Below, in pieces: positions 33,102 to 42,309 of a stretch of 64,000 nt of DNA (its first letter is position 1; the number at the start of each line of letters is the position of its first letter). The stretch is from contig CP021372.1 in the NCBI GenBank assembly GCA_002600635.1, forward strand, positions 62,001 through 126,000, in the 5' to 3' direction. The notes beneath the pieces were generated by a model. The model had not been told where the DNA came from and ran no database searches. It saw only the letters and a program-made list of their open reading frames with translations. Made by a program: the position numbers and the translations under genes. The DNA comes from Rhizobium sp. ACO-34A. GTDB taxonomy: Bacteria; Pseudomonadota; Alphaproteobacteria; Rhizobiales; Rhizobiaceae.

Positions 33102-33917
33102 TTACTCCATGCATTTCCGGGTGGCGGCACCCCCGGTCGCGGCGTTGACCAGACAGGCTTCGCGGAAAAGGGCTTCGCGGTCCTCGGGGCTCTGAAGCTG
33201 TCCCAGATCGGTGACCGTCGTGACGGCGCAGACGATTTCCTGCTGCGCATCGAAGACCGGAACGGCCTGGCCGGTAACGTTGGACAGGAGGTGGCTGGTC
33301 ATTTCGGCCCAGCAGGTCTCCCTGATCTTCTCCAGAACAGCCTTCTCCGGCGGCTTCCCGCGAAAGTGGGAGGGCTGCTGTTTGCGCGCCGCCTCGATGC
33401 GGGCTTCGGGCAGGAAAGCCTGAAACACCAGTCCGCAGGCCGTGTTGTCGATCGGCAGGATGTCGCCCAGCCCGAGCGGATTGATCGAGAAATACGCACT
33501 CCTGAACCAGCGAACCAGTGTCGGGCCCCGGTCGGTCCAGATGGCAACCCCGCCGCTCATGGCGTGTTCATGCGTCAGCTTCTTCATATGGCGTGCGGCG
33601 ATTTCCACCGCATCGACTCGCCTGAGAGCGCCAATCCCGATGCTCAGAGCCGTTGGGCCGAGATCATAGAAGCCGCTTGCCGGATCCTGCTGGGCAAGTC
33701 CTTCCTTGACCAGACTCTGCAGGTAGCGATGTGCTGTGGAACGCCCGGTTCCGGCGCGGCGAGCGATTTCTCCAAGCGCGAGCTCGTTTTCGGCATTGGC
33801 CAGAACGTTCAGGAAGCGGGTGGCGATCGAGACGGACTGGATGGTGCCCGAGCGTTTTTCACTCGTCGCATCCGCTACAGAATCGTGATCGTTTTCAATG
33901 TCTTCCAAAACACTCAT
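33102..33917 (-). CDS. IclR family transcriptional regulator
   Basis: A 271-residue regulator. The winged helix at about 25-85 reads SIATRFLNVLANAENELALGEIARRAGTGRSTAHRYLQSLVKEGLAQQ, the IclR form. The C-terminal GAF-like effector domain includes GGVAIWTDRGPTLVRW, GDILPIDNTACGLVFQAFLP and AVPVFDAQQEIVCAVTTVTDLG. The N-terminal 20 residues are an acidic extension. It is divergent from the TonB-dependent receptor gene with about 240 bp between. IclR proteins sense small organic molecules rather than iron, so it may make receptor expression depend on the ligand or on a metabolite. Confidence 0.92.
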   Translation of the reverse strand: MSVLEDIENDHDSVADATSEKRSGTIQSVSIATRFLNVLANAENELALGEIARRAGTGRSTAHRYLQSLVKEGLAQQDPASGFYDLGPTALSIGIGALRRVDAVEIAARHMKKLTHEHAMSGGVAIWTDRGPTLVRWFRSAYFSINPLGLGDILPIDNTACGLVFQAFLPEARIEAARKQQPSHFRGKPPEKAVLEKIRETCWAEMTSHLLSNVTGQAVPVFDAQQEIVCAVTTVTDLGQLQSPEDREALFREACLVNAATGGAATRKCME

Positions 33918-34025
33918 CTCCCTGGCGGCCGCGTGTATCCGGCGCAGTTCGCCGCAACCTAGCCTGCTATCTGCCCAATGTCATGCCCCGGCAACCGCAT
34001 GTCATCCCGATACCGGGAAGAGGAT

Positions 34026-34041
34026 GTTGCGCTTTTGCAAC
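34026..34041. promoter_or_regulatory. Small inverted repeat in the IclR/TonB-receptor intergenic region
   Basis: GTTGC-N6-GCAAC is a perfect 5-bp repeat. About 50 bp on, at 34083-34099, GTTC-N9-GAAC forms another. Either could be part of an IclR site. The evidence is positional only. Confidence 0.3.
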
Positions 34042-34154
34042 GCCACTTCGCGGAACCGCATTGTGCCGATATGTGAAACACGTTCTATATTGCGGAACAA
34101 TGGTGGATAGCATATTCCAACATGACTTTTCTACTCATGTTTAAGGGGGTATTT

Positions 34155-36236
34155 ATGCGAGCCAACGCTCAACGCAGGTTCCTGAGTGGTGTCAGCGCCA
34201 TCACGCTTTCCGGCCTCATGGCGATGCCGGTCCTTGCGCAGGACGCCTCGAGTTCCGAAGAGAGCTCCACGATGCTGGAGCCGATTGTCGTGACCGGGGA
34301 GAAAGTGGCGCGTGATCTGAAGAGCACGGCGTCGTCCGTTTCGGTGAAGACAAGCCGGGAGATCTCAGAAAAAACCGGCGACTCTTCGGTTGCGGAGGTC
34401 ATTTCCGACGTCCCGAACGTTGTCTATCCGGATTCCGTCAGCTCGCCGGTTATCCGCGGACAGGACACGCAAGGCCCCAACACCGGCGCAACCGCATTCT
34501 TTGCGGGCACTGTGCCACGCGCGACCGTCAATCTCGACGGCCACTATCTGAACTATAACGAGTTCTTCTTCGGTGCGACATCGGTGTGGGATGTGGACAG
34601 CATCGAGGTGTTCCGCGGCCCGCAGACCACATCGCAGGGCGCCAATGCCATCGCCGGCACGATCATCGTCAACACGAAGGATCCGACGTTCACGCCCGAA
34701 GGCGCCTATCAGGCGGAAATCGGCAATTACAATACGAAGCGTGCGTCCGTCGCCCTTTCCGGCCCGATCGTGGAAGACGAACTGGCGGCGCGTCTGGCGC
34801 TCGATTATTCCGGACGCGACACGTTCATCGACTACGTCAATTCCGGCTTCAAGCACGAGGGCACCGATCAGGATTTCATGGCCTTCAATGGCCGGTTCAA
34901 ACTGCTTTGGGAGCCTTCTGAAATTCCCGGCCTGACGGCAAAGCTGACCTACAGCTACAACAAGAGCAATCGCCCGAGCCAGGAAGCCGCCTCGGCGCCG
35001 TTCGATGAGCTCGAACACACCACCACGACCATGCCGACCTGGGAGCAGGATACCCATACCGGCATTTTCGACCTGGGCTATGACTTCGGCAACGGCGTGA
35101 AATTCTTCAACCAGACGCAGTATTCGACATCGGACGTCAGCCGGTCCACCGGTCTGGTCAACGGCGGCGATGCTCAAATCGACCAGAACAACACTTCCAA
35201 TGAAACCCGCGTCACCTTCGGCGATCAGGAGGACGTGCTGAGCGGCGTGGCCGGTGTTTATTATGCCCACACGCAGACCGATGAAGTGCTCTATCTCAGC
35301 GGCACGTCCACCTTCGACGACACCAAGGACAATCTCGGCCTCTTCACCGAAATGAGCTACCGCTTGACCGATCAGTGGACCCTGACCGGCGGCCTGCGCT
35401 ACCAGCACGACCGTATCCAGCGTTACGGCACCTCCGTCTATACCAAGACGCCGGTCGAATTCGACGAAACCTTCTCCACCGTGCTTCCCAAGCTGTCGCT
35501 CGCCTATGCCGCAACGCCGGACTGGACAGTCGGCGCCATGGTCAGCCGCGGCTACAATCCGGGCGGCGTTTCACTGAACATCAGCGCCGGCAAGTGGATG
35601 GAGTTCAAGGAAGAGAAGATCTGGAACTACGAACTGTTCACGCGTGCCAACCTGCTCGATGACCGCCTGACGCTGAGCAGCAACGTCTTCTACATGGACT
35701 TCAAGAACGCGCAGTACAACATCCCGGTCGTCATCTCGTCGGGCGTCACCCAGTCCTATACGATCAACGCCGAAAAGGCGCATGCCTATGGTCTTGAGAT
35801 CGGCGCCGACTATCAGCTTCTCGATAACGTCAAGCTGAAGGCAAGTGCGGGTGTCCTGCGCACCGAAATCGACGAGATTGCCAGCAATGTCGCCTATGAA
35901 GGCAATGAGTTCGCCAAGTCGCCGGGCTACATGTTCAGCCTCGGGGCAAGCTGGGACGTGACCGAGAAGTTCAATCTCTCCGGTCAGCTGCGGCATCTGG
36001 ACGGCTATTACTCCGACACGGCTAACACGGCGGCCTATGCGATCGATCCCTATACGGTCGTGGATGTCCGCACGAGCTACAAGTTCGCAGAGGCCATGGA
36101 GCTTTATGGCTACGTCAAGAACATCTTCGACGAGCGTTCGCCCACCTATATGCAGCAGAACCGCGGCATCGGCGGCATCGAGGCCAGCATGACCGCACCG
36201 CGCATGTACGGCATCGGCATCCGGGGCACGTTCTGA
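34155..36236 (+). CDS. TonB-dependent outer-membrane receptor
   Basis: A 693-residue outer-membrane receptor. The ATG at 34155 follows AAGGGGG and opens a signal peptide ending VLAQD. The TonB box region (LEPIVVTGEK) and the plug domain (about 45-165, with VIRGQDTQGPNTG, VFRGPQTTSQGANAIAGTIIVNTKDP) precede a 22-strand barrel that ends in Phe (GIGIRGTF), the assembly signal. The TonB-box and plug resemble receptors of the iron-complex family, which fits the neighbouring ferric-siderophore permease set. The ligand is not readable. A strong terminator follows the gene. Confidence 0.92.
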   Translation: MRANAQRRFLSGVSAITLSGLMAMPVLAQDASSSEESSTMLEPIVVTGEKVARDLKSTASSVSVKTSREISEKTGDSSVAEVISDVPNVVYPDSVSSPVIRGQDTQGPNTGATAFFAGTVPRATVNLDGHYLNYNEFFFGATSVWDVDSIEVFRGPQTTSQGANAIAGTIIVNTKDPTFTPEGAYQAEIGNYNTKRASVALSGPIVEDELAARLALDYSGRDTFIDYVNSGFKHEGTDQDFMAFNGRFKLLWEPSEIPGLTAKLTYSYNKSNRPSQEAASAPFDELEHTTTTMPTWEQDTHTGIFDLGYDFGNGVKFFNQTQYSTSDVSRSTGLVNGGDAQIDQNNTSNETRVTFGDQEDVLSGVAGVYYAHTQTDEVLYLSGTSTFDDTKDNLGLFTEMSYRLTDQWTLTGGLRYQHDRIQRYGTSVYTKTPVEFDETFSTVLPKLSLAYAATPDWTVGAMVSRGYNPGGVSLNISAGKWMEFKEEKIWNYELFTRANLLDDRLTLSSNVFYMDFKNAQYNIPVVISSGVTQSYTINAEKAHAYGLEIGADYQLLDNVKLKASAGVLRTEIDEIASNVAYEGNEFAKSPGYMFSLGASWDVTEKFNLSGQLRHLDGYYSDTANTAAYAIDPYTVVDVRTSYKFAEAMELYGYVKNIFDERSPTYMQQNRGIGGIEASMTAPRMYGIGIRGTF

Positions 36237-36257
36237 GTTATCGGGATGATGGAATGC

Positions 36258-36283
36258 AGACCGGCTCCGAGAGGAGCCGGTCT
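36258..36283 (+). terminator. Terminator after the TonB-dependent receptor gene
   Basis: A perfect 11-bp GC-rich stem (36258-36268 with 36273-36283) with a GAGA loop lies 21 bp after the stop codon and ends in TCTC. Confidence 0.75.
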
Positions 36284-36318
36284 CTCCGCGTTCAAAGGGC
36301 GGGAAGGATTTGAGGAAA

Positions 36319-37626
36319 ATGACTGTGAGAAAGAAACTCCATGTCGGCATGTCGCTGGCTCCCACATGGCTGAGCGGCGATGCCTGGCGCAGGCCCGACA
36401 GCGGCATAGAAAGCGTGTTCGGTAGTGATTTCTACGTCGATATCGCCCGGCGGGCGGAAGCGGCGAAACTCGATTTCGTCTTTCGTCCCGACAGCCTCTT
36501 TCTCAACACGCAGGTGCTCGAAACCTCTCAAGGGTTCGCCAGTCTCGACTCCACCGTGCTGCTTGCCGCTATCGCCCGCGAAACATCGCATATCGGCCTC
36601 CTGACTACCGCCTCCACGATGTTCGTTCCGCCTTACATGCTGGCGCGCCAGATCATGTCGCTGCACTGGCTGAGCAACGGACGGGTCGGATGGAACATCG
36701 TGACAGCGCTCGATGGCAACGAGAATTTCGGCCTGCCGGCAATGCCCTCATCGGAGGAGCGCTATGCCCGCGCCGCCGAATACACCGAACTCGTCAGGCT
36801 CCTGTGGCAGAGCTTTCCCGAGGAAGCGCTCAAGCGGGACCGGGAAAGCGGCCGCTATGCCGATCCCGGCCGGATCCGCCCGGTCAATCACAACGGGCCG
36901 CATTTCAGCGTGAAGGGACCGCTCAATCTGCCGGCCTTCGACAGGGCGCCGATCCCGCTGGTTCAGGCCGGTGCGTCCGAGGTCGGCCGCAACTTCGCGT
37001 CTTCCGTCGCAGATGCGATCTTCGCCGCGACCCCCGATATCGAAGCCGCGACCGACCTGCGCCGCGATCTGCGGCAAAGGGCCGAAGGCCATGGTCGCAG
37101 GGCGGATGATATCCGCCTCCTGCCGGGGCTGAGCCTCTATCTCGCCGCGACACGCAAGGAGGCACAGGAACTTTTCGCCTTCACCCATGCTCGCGGTGAT
37201 CGGAACCGGAAAATTGCCCATATCCTCAAACTCACGGGTCTGGATCTTGCCGACTGGTCGGAAGACCGTCGGATCACGGCAGCCGATCTCCCCTCCGAAC
37301 TGCCGGCCGGAGCCAGCAAGACCCATGCGGAACTGCTGAAACGCGTCATCATGCGCGAGGAACCGCTGCTGCGCGACTTGCTCGGACGGCCCGAGGTGAT
37401 CGGATCCGGCCATTGGCAGATCGTCGGTACCGTCGATGACGCCGTGCAGGAAATCTCCGCCTGGGCCGATGCCGGCGCCATTGACGGTTTCATCACCACC
37501 CCGGGCGGCTCGCCCGGCTCCATGGGTCTTGCCCTGGAAGAACTCATGCCGAGGCTGAGCGATGCCGGCCTTCTCAGGAAGGACTATGCCGGATCGACGT
37601 TTGCCGGGCATTTTTGCGAACAGTGA
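36319..37626 (+). CDS. Luciferase-like FMN monooxygenase (NtaA/SnaA/DszA family)
   Basis: A 435-residue bacterial-luciferase-like oxygenase that uses FMNH2 from a partner reductase to oxidise an amine, chelator or sulfur compound. I prefer the ATG 36319, with GGAAGGA 10 bp upstream. Family blocks seen are the N-terminal [58 protein letters not shown] and the [22 protein letters not shown] segment. The C-terminal [34 protein letters not shown] block closes it. No reductase gene is adjacent. Its place beside the receptor suggests it may process the imported ligand, for example a chelator, but a sulfonate or sulfone role is equally possible. Confidence 0.88.
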   Translation: MTVRKKLHVGMSLAPTWLSGDAWRRPDSGIESVFGSDFYVDIARRAEAAKLDFVFRPDSLFLNTQVLETSQGFASLDSTVLLAAIARETSHIGLLTTASTMFVPPYMLARQIMSLHWLSNGRVGWNIVTALDGNENFGLPAMPSSEERYARAAEYTELVRLLWQSFPEEALKRDRESGRYADPGRIRPVNHNGPHFSVKGPLNLPAFDRAPIPLVQAGASEVGRNFASSVADAIFAATPDIEAATDLRRDLRQRAEGHGRRADDIRLLPGLSLYLAATRKEAQELFAFTHARGDRNRKIAHILKLTGLDLADWSEDRRITAADLPSELPAGASKTHAELLKRVIMREEPLLRDLLGRPEVIGSGHWQIVGTVDDAVQEISAWADAGAIDGFITTPGGSPGSMGLALEELMPRLSDAGLLRKDYAGSTFAGHFCEQ

Positions 37627-37669
37627 GATGAGCGGGGAGAGCGCTTTTATCTGGCAGGCCTCGGTTTCT

Positions 37670-37789
37670 CGGGCCTTCGTCCAGATCAGGCGTGACGTAA
37701 TGCGACGTTGCACCGATCAGCTTCACGCCGCGCTCGTAAGCCTGATGATAGGGCTTGGCGCCCTTGAAGGAAGGCAGGAAGGGTTGATG
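37670..37789 (-). pseudogene. purU: Fragment of formyltetrahydrofolate deformylase gene
   Basis: Forty codons on the minus strand read [16 protein letters not shown] then [22 protein letters not shown], the highly conserved active-site region of PurU (10-formyl-THF hydrolase; the catalytic His and Asp lie here). Sequence on both sides diverges at once: upstream lacks the preceding VINIHHS context and downstream lacks the C-terminus. Only about 120 bp of an 880-bp gene remain, so it is non-functional. It marks a past recombination end. Confidence 0.8.
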
Positions 37790-37949
37790 TCCCCGAGAGG
37801 CGGTCGAAAACTCGATAATCGGTGGCGGCCTCAAATCTGCTCGGCTCAGGAGACGAAGTCGATGTTTTCAGGTCGACCGCTCACCGATAGGGTGAGCCAG
37901 TACACTTGGACTGATGGTGGCGCGTTCACGAAAGCTGTTAAGGCAAAGT

Positions 37950-38120
37950 ATTATGGCCTGGGTTGACGGTCATGCCATCGCCGCTGTTGATGACTTCACA
38001 TGTGAATTTCTGATGATGGTTGCCGATATGGCCCTCGATCGTCGTTGCCACTACATGGCCTCCGTCGTCACGAGCGTCAAATATGTTGCGAGCGTCACAG
38101 CCTCCGGTGGCCGGCCTCGA
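37950..38120 (+). pseudogene. Possible IS3-type transposase remnant
   Basis: A short plus-strand reading, AVDDFTCEFLMMVADMALDRR, resembles the integrase-core segment of IS3-type transposases (VDDFTRECLALVADTSL). It is followed by SVTASGGRP where the family has a SDNGTE-like motif. It is too short and degraded for a firm call. Confidence 0.35.
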
Positions 38121-38721
38121 CAATGAAAGGACGTTGCGCGTCTGTGCTCGCCGTGAATACGGTTTTCCTCTTGCGAGCTTTATTCGTTGTTCTCTGACAG
38201 TTGTGTAGCCATCGGCCAGACGCTTCGTGGCGCAGCATGGCCGGAGCGGGAATGGCGGACGCTCGGTCCTGGCCTGTGCGAGGATCGCCAGTTACTGGCG
38301 GACGATGACTTCGAGCTCCGCATCGGGCCGGCCATCAGCGGCCTCCGGCAAGCCCTACTCGTGTTCTCAGCTATTCTTCAATAAGAGACGAGCCATTCCC
38401 TTGGGACGCCTCGTCCCGAGAGGACTGTCTTCCCAGTCATTAGCGAAAATATACGGAAATGTAATAGCAGGAAATGCAGACATTCTGATCCGCCAAATGG
38501 CTTGCGCACGCCTGATTCACTCCTAGAAGAATGGGAAACGCAATTCACGACCGAAGACAAGCTTATTCCAGAGACATGCATGAGCGCCATAAGTATATGA
38601 TGAATTCAATTGTGCTTTCGTTTTGATCGCTAAACCCTTGCGGGTATTGTCGGTCTCTGGAACGTTATATTTATTTCTGTGATTCTGCGGTGGCATGGCC
38701 GCGGATGAAAGAGGTTTTGGA

Positions 38722-39123
38722 ATGACGAATTACGTTGCGGGCCTACCCGCCTTTCTTTCCTACTTTCTCATCGGCCTGGCCTGTTATGCGGCGTTTGCCG
38801 CGATTTACACGCGGTTGACGCCGCAAAAGGAAGCCGAGTTGATCCGGGACGGCAACCTTGCCGCCATCGTGGCTTTTCTGGGTGCCTTGATCGGGTTCAG
38901 CCTGCCGCTTGCTTCGGCTGCAGCCAACTCGGTGAGCCTCGTCGACTATGTGATTTGGGCAGTGATCGGCATAGTGATCCAGATTCTCGCGTTCTACATC
39001 GCCAACTTCACGATGAAGGATCTGCACGGGAAGATCACGGACGGGAACGTCGCCGCGGGTCTCTGGGGTGGCGGTATTGCCGTCGCGATCGGCATTCTCA
39101 ATGCCGCCTGCATGACCTACTGA
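38722..39123 (+). CDS. DUF350 family inner-membrane protein (YjfL-like)
   Basis: A 133-residue protein made almost wholly of four membrane helices (about 8-30, 45-68, 78-100 and 110-132), the DUF350 pattern of YjfL. The ATG at 38722 is chosen because the first helix then starts after MTNYVAGLPAF. The short cytoplasmic loop RLTPQKEAELIRDGNLAA is the conserved family segment. It starts a set whose order (DUF350, DUF1190, glutathionylspermidine-synthase-like) repeats E. coli yjfL-yjfM-yjfC. The biochemical role is not known. Confidence 0.85.
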   Translation: MTNYVAGLPAFLSYFLIGLACYAAFAAIYTRLTPQKEAELIRDGNLAAIVAFLGALIGFSLPLASAAANSVSLVDYVIWAVIGIVIQILAFYIANFTMKDLHGKITDGNVAAGLWGGGIAVAIGILNAACMTY

Positions 39124-39132
39124 GGTTTCGGC

Positions 39133-39714
39133 ATGCCCAGACGTCTGATCGGAGACCACCCGCACCTCGCTTTCGGCACCATTGCCGCGGCCGCCTTCGT
39201 TCTCAGCACATGCAGCAGGGACGAGGCGATTGTCTTTACCTCCGCCAACCAGTGCCTTGCCTCCGGCATGGACGCCGAGGTGTGCAAGGCCGCGGCCGAG
39301 GATGCGAGACTGGCTCATCTCGCAGCGGCCCCGAGATATCGGAACATGGTTGCCTGCGAGATGGAGTACGGTTCGCGCAACTGTGTCGAGCAGCCCGGAA
39401 ACACGGTGCCGGACAATCCTTCCGGCCAGAGTGTCTTCCTCCCCATGCTGGCGGGTTTTGTGTTGTCGTCCGGGGTCAAGGACCTCGACGATTATTACCG
39501 TTATCGCCGACGTGAAGAGGAGGGAGGTTCTTCCGGCGGTTCCGTGAGGATCTATCGCAAACGGTCGGGAGAAATGGTGACGCCCGTTGCGGACAAGCGT
39601 GGGGGAACCAGATCGATCAATGCTCCCGACACCATGAGGATGCAGCATTTCAATCCGAAGACGCATGCTGCCAGCCGGAACGGGTTTGGTAGCCGTCTTT
39701 TCTCCGGAGGCTGA
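39133..39714 (+). CDS. DUF1190 family lipoprotein-like protein (YjfM/YgiB-like)
   Basis: A 193-residue protein with an N-terminal hydrophobic segment ending in a lipobox-like LSTC (Cys27), so it may be membrane-anchored in the periplasm. The next part carries the DUF1190 pattern: F-x-S-x-x-x-C followed by C-x-x-A (FTSANQCLASGMDAEVCKAAAEDARLAH). The C-terminal half is rich in Gly, Ser and Arg (EEGGSSGGSVRIYRKRSG) and probably flexible. It is 9 bp after the DUF350 gene and 2 bp before the ATP-grasp gene. The function is unknown. The association with a YgiC/YjfC-type protein is conserved across proteobacteria. Confidence 0.83.
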   Translation: MPRRLIGDHPHLAFGTIAAAAFVLSTCSRDEAIVFTSANQCLASGMDAEVCKAAAEDARLAHLAAAPRYRNMVACEMEYGSRNCVEQPGNTVPDNPSGQSVFLPMLAGFVLSSGVKDLDDYYRYRRREEEGGSSGGSVRIYRKRSGEMVTPVADKRGGTRSINAPDTMRMQHFNPKTHAASRNGFGSRLFSGG

Positions 39715-39716
39715 TA

Positions 39717-40874
39717 ATGCGGCGCATCTCAGTCCCGCCGCGCCCCGACTGGCGTGAGAAAGCCGATGCCGTCGGCTTCGGCTTTCACGAGATGTATGGC
39801 GAACCCTATTGGGTCGATGATGCCGCCTATTGTTTCGAACTCGAAGAGATAGAGAGCAGGATCGAGGAGCCCAGTCAGGAACTGCACGAAATGTGCCTCG
39901 ATCTGGTTGGCGATATCGTCAGAAGCGAGGAGGCGCTCGATCGACTGGCGATACCGCGTGAATACCATGATGTCGTACGCCAATCGTGGGAGCGGGAAGA
40001 CCGCCATCTCTATGGTCGCTTCGACCTCGCCTACGATGAAACCGGCCCGGCGAAATTGCTCGAATACAACGCCGATACGCCGACATCCGTGTTCGAGACG
40101 GCCTATTTTCAGTTCAACTGGCTGACGGACCAGATCGCCATGGGCAATCTTGCGGCGGGCACCGACCAGTACAACTCCTTGCAGGAGAGCCTGATCGAGG
40201 CCTTCGGCCAGTTCTCGCGGGACAGGATTTTCCATTTCGCGGCGGTGACCGACAGCCCCGAGGATCAGGGTACGACGGTCTATCTGATGGATTGCGCCAT
40301 TCAGGCCGGCCATCGCGTCCAGTTCCTCGACATTCGCGAGATCGGGGTCGATGGATCGGGTCGGTATGCGGATCTGCAGAACCGTGTCATCGAGCGCTGC
40401 TTCAAGCTCTATCCCTGGGAATTCATGCTGCGCGAAAACTATGCGGCCCAACTCAAGGAGCACAGCGCAGTTTTCGTCGAGCCTGCATGGAAGGCGGTTT
40501 TATCGAACAAGGGGTTGTTGCCGCTGCTCTGGCAGCGCCACCCGAACCATCCCAATCTTCTGCCAAGCTTTTTTGCCGATGATCCCGCGGCGTCCGGGCT
40601 GATGGACTACGTCATCAAGCCGTTGCTGTCGCGTGAAGGGGAAAACGTCCGCCTGTTTCGCAACGGAAGCGAGGTGCTCTCGGCTCCGGGCGATTATGGC
40701 GCAGAAGGTTACGTGGTTCAGGCTTATGCACCACTTTTTCACAGCGAGGCCGGTTATGCGGTGCTCGGAAGCTGGATTGTCGGGGATCGGGCCTGCGGGC
40801 TGGGTATTCGCGAGGACAGGTCGTTCATCACTGCAAATCTCTCCCGTTACGTGCCACACATCATAACGGGATAA
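39717..40874 (+). CDS. Glutathionylspermidine synthase-like ATP-grasp protein (YjfC/YgiC type)
   Basis: A 385-residue protein matching the synthetase half of glutathionylspermidine synthase, an ATP-grasp C-N ligase fold that joins a carboxylate to an amine at the cost of ATP. Key family pieces are YGRFDLAYDETGPAKLLEYNADTPTSVFETAYFQFNW, ending with VIKPLLSREGENVRLFRNG and GDRACGLGIREDRSFITANLSRYVPH. The N-terminal amidase domain of the bifunctional E. coli enzyme is absent, as in YjfC/YgiC. The substrates of these stand-alone versions are not established. It is coupled to the DUF1190 gene. Confidence 0.9.
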   Translation: MRRISVPPRPDWREKADAVGFGFHEMYGEPYWVDDAAYCFELEEIESRIEEPSQELHEMCLDLVGDIVRSEEALDRLAIPREYHDVVRQSWEREDRHLYGRFDLAYDETGPAKLLEYNADTPTSVFETAYFQFNWLTDQIAMGNLAAGTDQYNSLQESLIEAFGQFSRDRIFHFAAVTDSPEDQGTTVYLMDCAIQAGHRVQFLDIREIGVDGSGRYADLQNRVIERCFKLYPWEFMLRENYAAQLKEHSAVFVEPAWKAVLSNKGLLPLLWQRHPNHPNLLPSFFADDPAASGLMDYVIKPLLSREGENVRLFRNGSEVLSAPGDYGAEGYVVQAYAPLFHSEAGYAVLGSWIVGDRACGLGIREDRSFITANLSRYVPHIITG

Positions 40875-40955
40875 TGTTGAATCCCGGGCCGCGTGATACC
40901 GGGCAAGCCCGAACAGAAACCGAAATTCCTGCCGACCGAACAGATTGGAACATAT

Positions 40956-41915
40956 ATGGCCACCGGACTTCTCGCACTTCTCGACGACGTTGCAGCGATC
41001 GCCAAGCTTGCAGCCGCATCACTGGACGATATTGCCGCGCAGACTGCGAAGGCAGGGACGAAAGCGGCAGGGGTGGTCATCGATGATGCGGCCGTCACGC
41101 CTAGATATGTGGTTGGCCTCTCGCCAGCGCGGGAATTGCCGATCATCGGCAAGATCGCGCTTGGATCCTTGAAGAACAAGCTGCTGTTCCTCCTTCCCGC
41201 CGCACTTATCCTTGGGTATTTCGCCCCGTGGTCGATCACGCCGCTTCTGATGCTTGGCGGCCTTTACCTCTGCTACGAGGGCGCCGAGAAGCTGTTCGAG
41301 GTCATTATGCCCCACAGCGCCCATGAGCATGAGGCAGCCCTTTCCAGCACGGTCGATCCGGTCGCATTGGAAAACCAGAAGGTTTCCGGCGCGATCCGGA
41401 CCGATTTCATCCTCTCGGCCGAAATCATGGCCCTGACGCTCGCCAACGTTGCCTCGTCCAACATCTACATACAGGCAGTGGTCCTAGCCGCAGTCGGGAT
41501 TCTGATCACCGTGGCAGTCTATGGTGTCGTCGCCCTTATCGTGAAGGCCGACGACGTGGGGCTTGCCCTTGCCCGCTCCTCTCTCGGTCTGGTGAAGCTG
41601 GTTGGGCGTGGGCTTGTTGCCGGGGTTCCGGTTTTCCTGAAGATCCTCGCCATGGTCGGGACCGCCGCGATGCTGTGGGTCGGAGGAAGCATCCTCGTCC
41701 ATGGTTTGGCCGTCCTCGGCTATCACGGCCCGGAGCACCTGATCGAAGAGATCGCGGCCGGCGTCACGGCTGTCACCAGCTATCTGCCCGGAGTCCTGCA
41801 CTGGATCTCGACATCCGCGGCGCAAGCCGTGCTTGGCATCGTCATCGGTGCCGTCATGATCGGGCTGGTTCATCTGGCAGCGCCCCTGATCCGGCTGCTG
41901 CAGCCGGGCAAGTGA
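40956..41915 (+). CDS. yedI: DUF808 family membrane protein (YedI-like)
   Basis: A 319-residue inner-membrane protein, start set at 40956 so that it begins MATGLLALLDDVAAIAKLAAASLDD, the invariant N-terminus of the YedI family. About five to six membrane segments follow (near 80-105, 160-185, 215-240, 255-275 and 295-315), with LGGLYLCYEGAEKLFE as the other family mark. The function is unknown. It follows the yjfLMC-like genes by 81 bp and may be cotranscribed with them. Confidence 0.88.
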   Translation: MATGLLALLDDVAAIAKLAAASLDDIAAQTAKAGTKAAGVVIDDAAVTPRYVVGLSPARELPIIGKIALGSLKNKLLFLLPAALILGYFAPWSITPLLMLGGLYLCYEGAEKLFEVIMPHSAHEHEAALSSTVDPVALENQKVSGAIRTDFILSAEIMALTLANVASSNIYIQAVVLAAVGILITVAVYGVVALIVKADDVGLALARSSLGLVKLVGRGLVAGVPVFLKILAMVGTAAMLWVGGSILVHGLAVLGYHGPEHLIEEIAAGVTAVTSYLPGVLHWISTSAAQAVLGIVIGAVMIGLVHLAAPLIRLLQPGK

Positions 41916-42309
41916 TATTGCTGGCGTAAACGACGGACACATTGCAATCAATGAGACAACGTTCCCATATCGATTTTGTGTGGTTGAGCAGCATGGCGAT
42001 GGCCGCCATGGCTTACTTGCCTATGGATGATCGAAAACTGGAATGATATCAAAATGTTGTCCTGATCTTGAAACGTCCGGCTGCCGAATTCTGTGAGGAA
42101 CTCGGCGCGGGCCGTCGCCGATCCCGGCGGTTTACGGCGGGTTTGGCCGCCACCGAATGTTCATGCGTGGATATCAGTGTCTCGATCGTGCAGCCCACAT
42201 TCACGGCTGCCGTTGAGTAAGCCAGCGCGAACCATCGAGTATCCGCTATCCGGTTATCGGCACTCGTCCGATGAAACAACTGTTGAGGTCGTGCGACGGT
42301 TAATCCCGG
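41916..42309. other. Gap between the YedI-like and reductase genes
   Basis: A 394-bp stretch between convergent genes. I see no credible coding region, strong hairpin or repeat in it. Confidence 0.5.

Larger units (their letters stand above)
37627..38721. other. 1.1-kb gene-poor stretch with decayed fragments
   Basis: The stretch holds a purU scrap (37670-37789) and a possible transposase scrap (37950-38120). The part from about 38130 to 38640 shows no protein I can support. A small hairpin (GGGACG-N3-CGTCCC) occurs near 38402. It looks like a deletion or insertion scar. Confidence 0.6.

Noticed and set aside
38187..38526. Short open frames between the purU scrap and the DUF350 gene
   Set aside because: No ribosome site, family resemblance or conserved start. 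Treated as non-coding scar.
42049..42279. A 76-codon minus-strand frame in the gap after the YedI-like gene
   Set aside because: No homology, signal or operon link. Composition looks like non-coding GC-rich DNA.
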